From JACDAV01 sp964626755 (GTDB lineage Bacteria > Chloroflexota > Limnocylindria > Limnocylindrales > CSP1-4), in assembly GCA_964626755.1 (NCBI GenBank), contig CAZVGO010000028.1, positions 186,001 to 250,000 on the forward strand: a stretch of DNA of 64,000 nucleotides, read 5' to 3'. The position numbers and the translations under genes are program-made. This document shows, in pieces, positions 25,639 through 33,623 of the stretch. How positions within the stretch are numbered: the stretch's first letter is position 1; each line of letters begins with the position of its first letter. The notes under the pieces are model-generated. The model worked only from the letters and a program-made list of their open reading frames with translations, was not told where the DNA came from and ran no database searches.

Positions 25639-26283
25639 TCAGGGCCGGATCAGCACCGCCCACAGGGCCCCGAGGATGAGGAAGGGCCCGAACGGCACGT
25701 AGCTCCTCCGCCCGATGCGCCGGGTGGCGAGGAGCACGACGAGCACGACACCGGCGACGGTCAGGCCGAAGAGGACACCCCCGGCCGCACGCCACAACCC
25801 GGCCAGCAAGCCAAGGCCGGCGAGGAGCTTGACGTCGCCGAGCCCGAAGGCCCCGGCCCCGAAGGCGAGCGACGGGATGTAGATCGCGGCCGGGATGAGG
25901 ATCGCGCCGGCGATCGTCGGCAGCAGCTCCGCCCCGACGAACGGGTTGCGGCCGCTCGCCGCGTAGATGAGCGCGATCGGGATGACGGGCAGGGTCATCA
26001 GGTCGGGGAGGACACGCTGGTCGAGGTCGGTCGCGAGGCCCACGATGAGGGTGGCGAACCACGCCCCGAAGACCGCCAGGGCGAGCCCGTCACCCTCGAA
26101 CCGCGCCGGCAGGAGGCCGAATGCCACGGCCCCGGTCGCCCCGACCACGACCGACCGCCAGTCGAGGGGCCTACCCGGCGGGTGGTCTTCGTCGTGGGCC
26201 GGCCATCGGGTGGCCAGCCGGTCCGCCGCCAGCCCGAGGGCGAGCCCGGCCAGCGCGAAGGCGATCGACAGGGGTGACGGCAC
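25639..26283 (-). CDS. Prepilin peptidase (A24 family, short form)
   Basis: The 214-residue integral membrane protein has about seven hydrophobic segments and both catalytic aspartate motifs of type IV prepilin peptidases: DLDQRVLPDLMTLP (about residues 85-98) and GLGDVKLLAGLGLLAG (~150). It lacks the N-terminal cysteine-rich methylation domain of PilD. No pilin or secretion ATPase gene is in the window. It follows the leucyl aminopeptidase gene by 56 bp on the same strand. Confidence 0.88.
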   Translation of the reverse strand: MPSPLSIAFALAGLALGLAADRLATRWPAHDEDHPPGRPLDWRSVVVGATGAVAFGLLPARFEGDGLALAVFGAWFATLIVGLATDLDQRVLPDLMTLPVIPIALIYAASGRNPFVGAELLPTIAGAILIPAAIYIPSLAFGAGAFGLGDVKLLAGLGLLAGLWRAAGGVLFGLTVAGVVLVVLLATRRIGRRSYVPFGPFLILGALWAVLIRP

Positions 26284-26339
26284 GGGTGAAGTCTATGGGC
26301 GCGGCGACTCACGTTTCGCGCCGTGCCTTGCGCTCCTGC

Positions 26340-27857
26340 CTACCTGGTCCCGTTCCTCGCCCCGGCCACCGCGAGCTCGACAAGCGTCGCGTGCGCGACG
26401 CCGGTCGCACCTACGGGCGCAAACGGCGTCGCCTTCCGGTAGTAGGCCGTGCCGGCGATGTCGAGGTGGGCCCACGGCTTCGACACGAACTCGCGCAGGA
26501 AGAGACCGCTTTTCACCAGCGAGCCCTCCGGGGACCCGGAGTTCTGGAGGTCCCCGTACCAGCTCTCCATGTCGGGGACGTAGTCGTCGATGAGCGGGAT
26601 CTGCCAGTAGCGCTCGCCCGCGCGCGCGCCCGCGGCCACGACCTCGTCGTACCAACCCTGGGGCTGCCCGAACGCGCCGGTGACGAGATGGCCGAACGCC
26701 CGCGACACCGCCCCGGTGAGCGTAGCGACGTCGACCAGGTGGGTCGCCCCAAGCCGCTCCGCATACGTCATCGCGTCGCCGAGGATCAGCCGCCCCTCCG
26801 CGTCCGTGTTCGTGATATCGACCCACTTGCCGTTGAGCGCCTTGACGATGTCGCCCGGCCGGGTCGCATGCCCGCCCGGCATGTTCTCGACCGCCGGGGC
26901 GACCGCAAGGAGCGGCGTGCCGGGCGCGAGGCGGGCGAGAGTGGCGATGGCCGCGATCACGGTGCATGCACCGGTCTTGTCCATCTTCATCTCTTCCATG
27001 TGCTCGGCCGGCTTGATGCTGATCCCGCCGGAGTCGAAGCAAACGCCCTTGCCGACGATCGCAAGGTGCCGGTCGAGCGCGTCGCGCTCCCCTTCCTTGC
27101 CCGACCGGATGACGATCATCCGGGGCGGGTTGTCGCTCCCTCGCCCGACCGCCATGAACATCCCCATCCCCAGCTCGGTTGCCCGTTCGGGGCCGATGAC
27201 GTCGATCCACAGGTGGTGCTTGCGGGCCAGGGTGAACGCCTCGTCCGCGAGGACCTCCGGCGAGACGTCGTTCGACGACCGGTTCGAGAGCGTCCGGGCG
27301 AGGTTCGCGCCCTCGCCGACGATCACGCCCCGCTCGGCGGCCTTCTTGAGGGCCGCGGCGTCCCCGCCGGGGGCAATGAGAATCAGCTCGTCCAGCGTCG
27401 GCGGTGCGGTCTCGACGTTCTCCCGGTAGATCGTCGCCGGATCGTAGGACCCCTCGACGATGCCGCGGGCAATGAGCTCGGCGACCCGCTCCGCGCCACC
27501 GGCGAGGGCATCGGCGAGCGGCGTGATCCAGAACGCGAGGCGGGCCACGGTCCGGCCGCCCAGGCGGCGCTCCGCCGTGGCCGCGACCCGGACGACCGTC
27601 TCCCGATCGAGCTTCGCGGCCTCTCCGACTCCGACGGCGAGGATCCGACCGGTCGGCAGCTCGCCCGAGGCGCCGAGGGCGGCCTCGTAGCGCTTGCCGG
27701 TCAGCTCGCCGAAATCGGCCAGGGCCTTGAGCTCGCCGCCACTCCGTCGGTCGATCTCGCCGAGGCCATCGTCGAACACGGGATCCCCGACCACCGGGAC
27801 GACGAGGACGTCCGCCTGGATCTCCCACGGCTGGTCGGTGACGACACGAAGCTGCAC
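26340..27857 (-). CDS. pepA: Leucyl aminopeptidase (M17)
   Basis: The 505-residue cytoplasmic enzyme has the full M17 catalytic domain: VGKGVCFDSGGISIKPAEHMEEMKMDKTGA (metal-binding Asp and Lys), the diagnostic NTDAEGRLILGDAMTYAE (Asp, Glu and catalytic Arg) and VDVATLTGAVSRAFG. The N-terminal macro-like domain spans about residues 1-165. It removes N-terminal residues from peptides as a Zn/Mn hexamer. It lies between the hypothetical membrane protein and prepilin peptidase genes, spacing 56-60 bp. Confidence 0.95.
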   Translation of the reverse strand: MQLRVVTDQPWEIQADVLVVPVVGDPVFDDGLGEIDRRSGGELKALADFGELTGKRYEAALGASGELPTGRILAVGVGEAAKLDRETVVRVAATAERRLGGRTVARLAFWITPLADALAGGAERVAELIARGIVEGSYDPATIYRENVETAPPTLDELILIAPGGDAAALKKAAERGVIVGEGANLARTLSNRSSNDVSPEVLADEAFTLARKHHLWIDVIGPERATELGMGMFMAVGRGSDNPPRMIVIRSGKEGERDALDRHLAIVGKGVCFDSGGISIKPAEHMEEMKMDKTGACTVIAAIATLARLAPGTPLLAVAPAVENMPGGHATRPGDIVKALNGKWVDITNTDAEGRLILGDAMTYAERLGATHLVDVATLTGAVSRAFGHLVTGAFGQPQGWYDEVVAAGARAGERYWQIPLIDDYVPDMESWYGDLQNSGSPEGSLVKSGLFLREFVSKPWAHLDIAGTAYYRKATPFAPVGATGVAHATLVELAVAGARNGTR

Positions 27858-27917
27858 GGCTCGTTGCTCCTCCGCTGGTATGGCGTCGAAGTCTACCCGG
27901 GCGAGGTCGCCCGCCGA

Positions 27918-28925
27918 CTACTCGCCTACCGGCTCCTTGCCTGCCGCGTCCTCGCCCGCCGCGTCCTCCTCGAGGATGGCGAGAGCATCGGCCAGCCGGG
28001 CCCGCGCCTCCTCGATCGCGATGACTGCCTGGTTCAGGCCGCCACGCGCGATCTCGGCGAGGATGATCCCGAGGTTCGAGGTGTTGCGTGGAAGTGCCTC
28101 GCGGGCGGCCTTCTCGGCGGCGAGGGCCGCCCGGATCTCCGGGGTGACTCTCGTCGGCGATTGAGCCGACACAACGTACAGCGCGCGGAGCGCTACGTCG
28201 TACTCGCGGTTCCGCCGAATCCACTCGTTGAGCGTGCCGACGTCGACCGTGTTCTCGAGCTCGACGCGGAGCGCGTCTGCCTCGACGAGAAGCGCGGTCG
28301 CGGCGTCGATGCGCTCGAGAGCGGTCGGCCAGGCGCCGGTCACGCCGGCCTCGATCGCGGAGACGATCTGTTCGTCGTGGCCGTCGAGGAGACCCGTCAG
28401 CCGACCGGCGCTCAGGCTCCCCTCGACGAGGCGCGCCCAGCTCCCGGCCAGCCCGTTCGTCGCGTCAACCGCGGCCACGAGCCGGGCGTACCGGTCGAGC
28501 GTCTTCCCGGAGACGTGGAGCCGCACGTCGGGTTCGGAGAGCTGCAGCGCGAGGAGCCGCGCGCGGAGCGCCGTACCGTCGTCCCGGACGCCGGTCACGA
28601 GCACGGTTCCCGAGGCGATCGTTCGATCGAGCAATTCGAAGTCGCGAGCGGTGAGCGCCGCGAGCGAGCCACGGCCGAGCTGCCCGAGCCGCTCCACCTC
28701 GTCGGCGATCACCGCGAGGTCGACGGCCGCCGCATCGAGCTCGGCGCGGACGGCCTCGTCGCGGGCCCACGTCAGCTCCGGGCGGTTGGTGCCTCCGGGC
28801 AGATGGTCGAGCCATGTCACGAGTCCAGCGACCCCGAGGGCCACGAGGCCGAGGACGATCGGCCAGAGGACGGCGACGAGGGCCCGCTCGAGACGGTCCC
28901 GGTCTGGTGCGACGGTCGTGGTCAT
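27918..28925 (-). CDS. Membrane-anchored helical protein, unknown
   Basis: The 335-residue protein has one N-terminal transmembrane helix (about residues 15-38, LVAVLWPIVLGLVALGVAGLV), so the rest is probably extracytoplasmic. That region is almost all helix (Ala, Leu, Asp, Glu, Arg-rich), reminiscent of four-helix sensor or coiled-coil modules, and ends in a low-complexity EDAAGEDAAGKEPVGE tail. No catalytic motif is seen. It starts 29 bp from the divergent adenosine deaminase gene and precedes pepA. Confidence 0.65.
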   Translation of the reverse strand: MTTTVAPDRDRLERALVAVLWPIVLGLVALGVAGLVTWLDHLPGGTNRPELTWARDEAVRAELDAAAVDLAVIADEVERLGQLGRGSLAALTARDFELLDRTIASGTVLVTGVRDDGTALRARLLALQLSEPDVRLHVSGKTLDRYARLVAAVDATNGLAGSWARLVEGSLSAGRLTGLLDGHDEQIVSAIEAGVTGAWPTALERIDAATALLVEADALRVELENTVDVGTLNEWIRRNREYDVALRALYVVSAQSPTRVTPEIRAALAAEKAAREALPRNTSNLGIILAEIARGGLNQAVIAIEEARARLADALAILEEDAAGEDAAGKEPVGE

Positions 28926-28954
28926 ATGGTCGGGCCGCAGCGTAGCATCCGGGA

Positions 28955-30013
28955 ATGTCCTCCCTCTCCCCGGCGGCCCTCCGGCGGCTCGTCGAGGCGA
29001 TGCCGAAGGCGGAGCTCCATCTCCACCTCGACGGGTCGCTCCGGATCGACACGGCGCTCGACCTCGCGCGCACGCGCGGGATCGATGCGCCCCGCGACTG
29101 GGCCGGGATGTTCCAGGCGCTCGTCGGGCCCGAACGGAGCGCCGACCAGGCCGAGCTGCTCCGGGCGTTCGATCTGCCGATTGCCCTCATGCAGGACGCC
29201 GAGGCGCTCGAACGGATCGCGTACGAGCTCGTCGCGTCGAAGGCGGCCGATCGAGTGCGCTACGTCGAGGTCCGCTGGGGCCCGCGCCTCCACGTGGCCC
29301 GCGGCCTCTCCCTCGCCGACGGCATCGCGGCGGTCGTTCGCGGCGGCAGGCGGGCGGCGGAGCGTGAGGAGGTGATCGTCAGGTTCATCGCGACCGCGTT
29401 GCGGTCGCACGACCCGGCGGACAACCGGCGGCTCGCGGAGACGGCGGCGACGTTCCGGGACGAGGGCCTCACCGGCTTCGACCTGGCCGGACCGGAGGCG
29501 GCGTTCCCCGATCCCCTCGCCCATCGTGGGGCGTTCGAGGCCGCCCGCGCCGGCGGCCTGCGGATCACCCTCCACGCCGGGGAGTGGGGCGGTGCCGCCC
29601 AGGTCCGGCGCGCACTCGAGGTGCGGCCGGACCGGATCGCCCACGGACCGCTCGCCATCGACGACCCCGACCTGTGTCGCGAGCTGGGCTATCGCGCGGT
29701 GACCCTCGACCTGTGCCCCACCTCGAACGTCCAGGCCGGGATCGTCCCCTCGGTCGAGGCCCACCCACTCGCCACGCTCCACCGCGCCGGCGTCCCGGTA
29801 ACCCTCTCGACGGACGACTCGACGGTCTCGAACATCTCGCTCTCGGACGAGTACGAGCGGGCGGTCGGGCGGATCGGGTTGACGCTGCCCGAGCTGTGGG
29901 CCATCGACCGGCACGCGCTGTCGGTCGCGTTCGCCGACGCCGGGACGGTGGCGGCGCTCAGCAGCGAGTTCGAGGCCTGGGGCGCGGGGATCCCCGAGCT
30001 GGCTTCGAGCTAG
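28955..30013 (+). CDS. add: Adenosine deaminase
   Basis: The 352-residue TIM-barrel enzyme shows PKAELHLHLDGSLR (first metal-binding HxH), LRITLHAGEWGG (HAGE catalytic motif), RIAHG, LCPTSN and VTLSTDDSTV (final Asp ligand). These define adenosine deaminase or the related adenine deaminase; the spacing favours adenosine. It converts adenosine to inosine in purine salvage. ATG 28955 overlaps no other gene; its stop overlaps the converging HAD-IIA gene stop by 3 bp. Confidence 0.88.
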   Translation: MSSLSPAALRRLVEAMPKAELHLHLDGSLRIDTALDLARTRGIDAPRDWAGMFQALVGPERSADQAELLRAFDLPIALMQDAEALERIAYELVASKAADRVRYVEVRWGPRLHVARGLSLADGIAAVVRGGRRAAEREEVIVRFIATALRSHDPADNRRLAETAATFRDEGLTGFDLAGPEAAFPDPLAHRGAFEAARAGGLRITLHAGEWGGAAQVRRALEVRPDRIAHGPLAIDDPDLCRELGYRAVTLDLCPTSNVQAGIVPSVEAHPLATLHRAGVPVTLSTDDSTVSNISLSDEYERAVGRIGLTLPELWAIDRHALSVAFADAGTVAALSSEFEAWGAGIPELASS

Positions 30014-30849
30014 CCGGCCAGGCGGTCGAGAGCCGCCGCGAGCTCCTCGGCGCTCGCGGCGATCTCGGTGGGGCGCTGGTCGACGGGGAGGTGTTCGAGC
30101 TGCTCCCGGGACGACACGCCGGTCAGCATGAACACGCTCCGTGCTCCGACCGCCCGAGCCGCGGCGACGTCCGTCACGAGGCTGTCGCCGATCATCACCG
30201 CGTCCTTCGCCTGCCCGCCGGCGGTCCGGGCCGCCTCCTCGAGGAGCAGCGGCGCCGGCTTGCCGATCGACAATGGGGTGACGCCGGTCGTCGCCTCGAG
30301 CGCGGCGACGATGCTCCCGGCCCCGGGTCGGAGGCCGCGCTCGGTCGGGTAGATCGGGTCACGGTTCGTGGCGATGAACCGGGCGCCGGCGCGGATCGCG
30401 TCCGCGGCCACGGCCAGGCGGAGGTACGTGAGCTGCGGATCGAGCCCGACGACGACGGCATCTGGCCGGCCGGCCGCCTCGTAGCCGTCGATCCCCTCCT
30501 GGTTCGCCCGCGTCGCCGCGTGGCCCGCGGTGACGACGTCGAGGCCGGTGTCCCGCAGCTCCCGCTCGAGGCCGCCGGCGCCGACGACGAGGACCCGCCG
30601 AATCCCAGGCGTCTCGTCGCGCAGGTAGAGCGCGGTGGCCCGCGCCGAGCTGACGATCCGGTCCGGGTTCACCGGCGCGCCCATCGCGCTCAGGCGCGTC
30701 ACGTAGTCGGCCCGGTAGTGCATCGAGTTGTTCGTCACGTAGACGATGTCGTCGCCCTTCGCGGCGCGGTCGGCGAGGACGGCGGCGACGCCCGGCACCG
30801 GGTCGGCGCCGCGGTAGACGACGCCGTCGAGGTCGACGAGGAGGAGCAT
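30010..30849 (-). CDS. HAD-IIA phosphatase (NagD/PGP family)
   Basis: The 279-residue protein starts at ATG 30849 with MLLLVDLDGVVYRG (motif I). Motif II is YVTNNS, Lys is in SIGKPAPLLLEEAA, and motif IV is VMIGDSLVTDVAAARAVG. The alpha/beta cap with GLDPQLTYLRLAVAADAIRAGARFIATN is the IIA type shared by NagD, 4-nitrophenylphosphatase and phosphoglycolate phosphatase. Longer in-frame extension upstream is Arg/Pro-rich and overlaps the divergent gene, so it is rejected. Physiological substrate unknown. Confidence 0.88.
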   Translation of the reverse strand: MLLLVDLDGVVYRGADPVPGVAAVLADRAAKGDDIVYVTNNSMHYRADYVTRLSAMGAPVNPDRIVSSARATALYLRDETPGIRRVLVVGAGGLERELRDTGLDVVTAGHAATRANQEGIDGYEAAGRPDAVVVGLDPQLTYLRLAVAADAIRAGARFIATNRDPIYPTERGLRPGAGSIVAALEATTGVTPLSIGKPAPLLLEEAARTAGGQAKDAVMIGDSLVTDVAAARAVGARSVFMLTGVSSREQLEHLPVDQRPTEIAASAEELAAALDRLAG

Positions 30850-30969
30850 CGCCCCGGATCGTAGCGGGTCGCGATCGCAACCCCTTCGATCGGTATGCCC
30901 ATCGGCAACATGTCTGTGCACTCGATGGGCATGTCGCGAGGGGGGTGTCTTGCGGCTAAGCTCCCGACG

Positions 30970-31551
30970 ATGCGCAAGCCATCGGCCGACCCGCTTGCCG
31001 GCACCGACCGGCTGCTGATCGACGGGAGCAACCTCCTCCACGCGCTCCGTCGCGACGGGGCGGGCGCGCCTCCCGCCGCGCTCATCGGGCGCTTGCGTGG
31101 AGTCGTGCCGGCAACCGTCGCGATCGAGCTGGTACTCGACGGACCGCCCGAGCCCGGGATGTACGGCGCCCGCGTCGCATCGGGGCTCGTCGTCCGACAC
31201 GGCGGGCGCAGGACGGGCGACGACGTGCTCCTCCGACTCGTCGACGAGGCGCACGACGGCCGCGCAGCCCTTGACAACATCCTCGTCGTGACCGACGACC
31301 GGCAGCTCCGTGCCGCCCTCGGGGCCCGCGGCGTTCGAACCGCGGGAACGCACTGGCTGCTCGGCCGGCTCGACCGAGGCCGGCTGTCCGCTCCGTCGAC
31401 GGGTAACCCTCGAGGGCCCGCGCCAGGGCGGGGCCAATCAGGCGCCGATGACAGCGACGACGACCGAACCGGCTGGCGACCCGGCCGAGGCGCGACGACG
31501 AAGCGCGGCAACCCGAAACGCCGGCCACGAGGCTCGGCTGACCGCGGCTAG
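30970..31551 (+). CDS. NYN/YacP-like nuclease domain protein
   Basis: The 193-residue protein starts MRKPSADP and shows the NYN (PIN-like) core: LLIDGSNLLHALR with the first acidic residue, AIELVLDGPPEPGMY, DDVLLRLVDEA and ILVVTDDRQLRAALGARG. YacP/Rae1-type proteins with this arrangement cleave RNA. The last ~55 residues are a basic, low-complexity tail (RPGRGATTKRGNPKRRPRG) suited to RNA binding. The start ATG 30970 is chosen over upstream in-frame ATGs that lie in the promoter region. Confidence 0.7.
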   Translation: MRKPSADPLAGTDRLLIDGSNLLHALRRDGAGAPPAALIGRLRGVVPATVAIELVLDGPPEPGMYGARVASGLVVRHGGRRTGDDVLLRLVDEAHDGRAALDNILVVTDDRQLRAALGARGVRTAGTHWLLGRLDRGRLSAPSTGNPRGPAPGRGQSGADDSDDDRTGWRPGRGATTKRGNPKRRPRGSADRG

Positions 31552-31560
31552 AATGCCGGC

Positions 31561-32040
31561 GTGACCGTCCTCGACACGATCCAGCAGATCTGGCAGAGCT
31601 TCCTCGACTTCATCTCGATGTTCGTGATCCCCGACTGGGGCGGGCTCATCCAGCTCCTGCCGGTGTTCCTCGTGCTGGGCGTGATCGGGCCGGTCCTGTC
31701 GCTCGGGCTCCTGGTCTGGTTCATCTACTTCCTGCGCAAGCCGCGCGTCCCGCTCGCGTCGGACCCGGAGCCCGTGGCCGCGCCGATCGGTCCGGACGGC
31801 AAGCCGGTCACCCCGCGTGGCGAGCCGTTCTGTTACCGCGACGGCCTGATCTACCCGGCGAACGCCCAGCGCTGCGAGGTGTGCGGCGACGAGCTGTCGG
31901 TTCGGTGCCCGAAGTGCGACGTCGGCCGGCCGGCCTCGATCTCGACCTGCGGCAACTGCGGGCTCGTGCTCAAGGTCCGGCCGCAGACCCAGGTCGTTCG
32001 CCCCGCCCAGCCGCCGCCCGGCGGGGCGGCGGTGGCCTGA
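31561..32040 (+). CDS. Membrane protein with C-terminal double zinc ribbon
   Basis: The 159-residue protein has one strong transmembrane region (about residues 25-60, LLPVFLVLGVIGPVLSLGLLVWFIYFL) after an amphipathic N-terminus, then a linker and two CxxC pairs: CEVCGDELSVRCPKCDVG and STCGNCGL, i.e. a double zinc ribbon. The end is Pro/Ala-rich. GTG 31561 lies nine bases after the NYN gene. Such tail-anchored zinc ribbons are common in Chloroflexota and have no assigned function. Confidence 0.75.
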   Translation: MTVLDTIQQIWQSFLDFISMFVIPDWGGLIQLLPVFLVLGVIGPVLSLGLLVWFIYFLRKPRVPLASDPEPVAAPIGPDGKPVTPRGEPFCYRDGLIYPANAQRCEVCGDELSVRCPKCDVGRPASISTCGNCGLVLKVRPQTQVVRPAQPPPGGAAVA

Positions 32041-32095
32041 CCGCGCGGGCGGACGCAACCAACCCCCACGCCTGAACGTCTCCGAGGCACCGACC

Positions 32096-33025
32096 ATGGC
32101 CATCGCATCGCAGATCCTTTTCACCGTCGGGACCATCGTCCTCGCCGTGGGATTCGCCGCCCATGTCGGCCACGCAGTGCTCCTCGCCAACGGGCGGCGG
32201 CTGGCGGTGATCGCCACGGCCCCCCAGCCGGCCTGGGCCGGTGTCGTCACCGGGAGCTTCGCCACCGGCCGCTCGATGCCCTCGCAGACCCCCGACAGCG
32301 CGGCGCCGAGCCCGCTCGCCCGGGCCGCCCTCGTGATCACGCTCATTGCCTTCGCCGCACTCGTCGCCTCCCTCGCGCTGCGGGCGGTGATCGTCGGGCG
32401 CGGGCCGTGGGGCAACATGTACGAGTTCACGGTCGCCTTCGCGACCTCGATCACCGGCGGCTACCTCTTCCTCCAGCGCCGCTACCCGATCCGCTCGATC
32501 GGGTTCATCGCGGTCGGCGTGGCGCTCGTCCTCCTGCTCTACGCGTCGACCCTGCCGTCCCGGATCGAGAACCTCGTCCCCGCCCTCCAGAACGCGCCGC
32601 TCCTGACGATCCACGTCGGGATGGCGGTGATCTCGTACGGGATCTTCGCAACGTCGTTTGCCGCGGCGGTCGGGTATCTCCTCCAGGGCCGGCACGACCG
32701 GTTCGCCTGGCTGCCGTCCCACAAGACGCTCGACGAGGTCGCCTACCGGGCGGTGGTCATCGGCTTCCCGATCTTCGCGACGATGATCATCCTCGGCTCG
32801 TGGTGGGCCTCGATCGCCTGGTCGCGCTACTGGGGCTGGGACCCGAAGGAGACGTCGGCCCTCGTCACGTGGCTGGTCTACGCGGTCTACCTCCACGCCC
32901 GCAACCAGCGCTCGTGGGCGGGCCGGCCGGCGGCCCTGCTGCTCGTCCTCGGGTTCGCGATGGTCCTCGTGACCTACTCGGGCTCGCTCTGGTTCAGCGG
33001 CCTCCACTCGTACAGCGGGCTGTAG
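32096..33025 (+). CDS. Cytochrome c assembly protein (CcsA/CcsB/CcmC-type)
   Basis: The 309-residue membrane protein has about eight helices and the heme-handling signature WGNMYEFTVAF, a His near the end of a helix (LTIHVGMAVISYG) and the tryptophan-rich WSRYWGWDPKETSALVTWLVYAVYLHAR. These are the WWD-like motif and flanking His residues of the CcsA/CcmC family that presents heme for covalent attachment to c-type cytochromes. No other System II gene (ResB/Ccs1) is adjacent. Confidence 0.85.
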   Translation: MAIASQILFTVGTIVLAVGFAAHVGHAVLLANGRRLAVIATAPQPAWAGVVTGSFATGRSMPSQTPDSAAPSPLARAALVITLIAFAALVASLALRAVIVGRGPWGNMYEFTVAFATSITGGYLFLQRRYPIRSIGFIAVGVALVLLLYASTLPSRIENLVPALQNAPLLTIHVGMAVISYGIFATSFAAAVGYLLQGRHDRFAWLPSHKTLDEVAYRAVVIGFPIFATMIILGSWWASIAWSRYWGWDPKETSALVTWLVYAVYLHARNQRSWAGRPAALLLVLGFAMVLVTYSGSLWFSGLHSYSGL

Positions 33026-33063
33026 CCCGCAGGTCACGCCGCTGGCCGGACCGGTTGTCTCGA

Positions 33064-33197
33064 ATATCAACCGGGGTGGTGGTAACGCCCGAATCCGTGG
33101 CCTCGGCAGCCCTTGCGAGGGCCGTCCACGCTCAGATCGGCCCCGTCGAGGGGCCCGGGTACTCCTGATCCGCCGTTACCACTACTGGGGTTGATAT
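33064..33197. repeat. 134-bp element with 24-bp imperfect inverted ends
   Basis: The sequence at 33064-33087 and the reverse complement of 33174-33197 agree at 20 of 24 positions (both begin ATATCAACC and end GTGGTAACG). They enclose 86 bases with no gene. It could be a miniature inverted-repeat remnant or a long-range RNA hairpin after the cytochrome assembly gene. No target-site duplication is visible. Confidence 0.5.
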
Positions 33198-33224
33198 CTG
33201 CGCCTCGCCTCGCTTCCCACATTC

Positions 33225-33243
33225 CGAACGATCGTTCTATACT
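33225..33243 (+). promoter_or_regulatory. LexA-like palindrome overlapping a -10 box
   Basis: CGAACGATCGTTCT (33225-33238) contains a perfect 12-bp palindrome and fits the Gram-positive SOS box CGAACRNRYGTTYC at 12 of 14 positions. TATACT (33238-33243), a good -10, overlaps its end. This would place an additional, possibly SOS-controlled, start about 370 bases upstream of nrdJ. It rests on the motif alone. Confidence 0.4.
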
Positions 33244-33262
33244 CCCCGCCGGTCCCCGGGCC

Positions 33263-33355
33263 GTCGACAACCGGTGGACACGCGGTGGAAAACCCCGCCA
33301 CGGGAGTGGAAAACGGGCCGTCGCCAGTGGACAACACGACCGAGGCTGTGGACGG
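33263..33355 (+). repeat. Six helically phased GTGGA(C/A)A iterons, DnaA-box-like
   Basis: GTSGA motifs start at 33263 (GTCGACAA), 33274 (GTGGACAC), 33285 (GTGGAAAA), 33306 (GTGGAAAA), 33327 (GTGGACAA) and 33348 (GTGGACGG). Spacings are 11, 11, 21, 21 and 21 bp, i.e. one or two helical turns, so all sites face the same side of the DNA. GTGGACAA is the reverse complement of TTGTCCAC, the DnaA-box form of high-GC bacteria. The array sits between the LexA-like palindrome and the NrdR-like boxes upstream of nrdJ. Confidence 0.6.
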
Positions 33356-33362
33356 CCCGTCA

Positions 33363-33409
33363 ACAACATCTAGCGTTGCAATTGAGGGCCGGACCACTAC
33401 ATCTTGTGG
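33363..33409 (+). promoter_or_regulatory. Two NrdR-like boxes, 31 bp apart
   Basis: CCACTACATCTTGTGG (33394-33409) agrees with the NrdR consensus ACACWATATMTWGTGT at 13-14 positions. A weaker copy, ACAACATCTAGCGTTG (33363-33378), lies exactly 31 bp upstream, the centre spacing typical for the paired boxes on which NrdR-ATP/dATP tetramers repress ribonucleotide reductase genes. The second box ends 7 bp before the -35 element of the nrdJ promoter. Confidence 0.6.
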
Positions 33410-33416
33410 TTTTCGC

Positions 33417-33445
33417 TTGACGACCACTTTCGATCGGCGTACTGT
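33417..33445 (+). promoter_or_regulatory. Sigma-70-type promoter of nrdJ
   Basis: TTGACG (33417-33422), a 17-bp spacer and TACTGT (33440-33445). Transcription would start near 33452, leaving a ~170-base leader before the nrdJ ATG. The placement directly after the NrdR-like box supports it. Confidence 0.55.
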
Positions 33446-33623
33446 TGCGCGGTCGTTCGATCAATCCGGACGCTCTCGCCAGGACGGCCGCCGGGCCCAT
33501 CTCCCCGGCCCCACGCTGGTCCGAACGTCGCCCAATGATCGCTCGGCAGGGTCAGGTGCGCAGCTACGCGAGCAGCTCGGCTGCTGAGGGCAGCCCGGAG
33601 CGAAGCAGGAGGAACGCAGAAAG

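Noticed and set aside
26121..29375. Plus-strand open frame of over 1000 codons
   Set aside because: It lies antisense to pepA, a membrane protein gene and part of the prepilin peptidase gene, all with clear motifs; it is Arg/Pro-rich and arises from GC-rich codon bias.
33263..33355. Chromosomal replication origin
   Set aside because: DnaA-box-like sites are present, but there is no dnaA, dnaN or gidA nearby and no clear AT-rich unwinding region; promoter control of nrdJ is simpler.
33198..33623. Cobalamin riboswitch before B12-dependent nrdJ
   Set aside because: I looked for the conserved B12-box core and did not find it; control looks protein-based (NrdR-like boxes, iterons).
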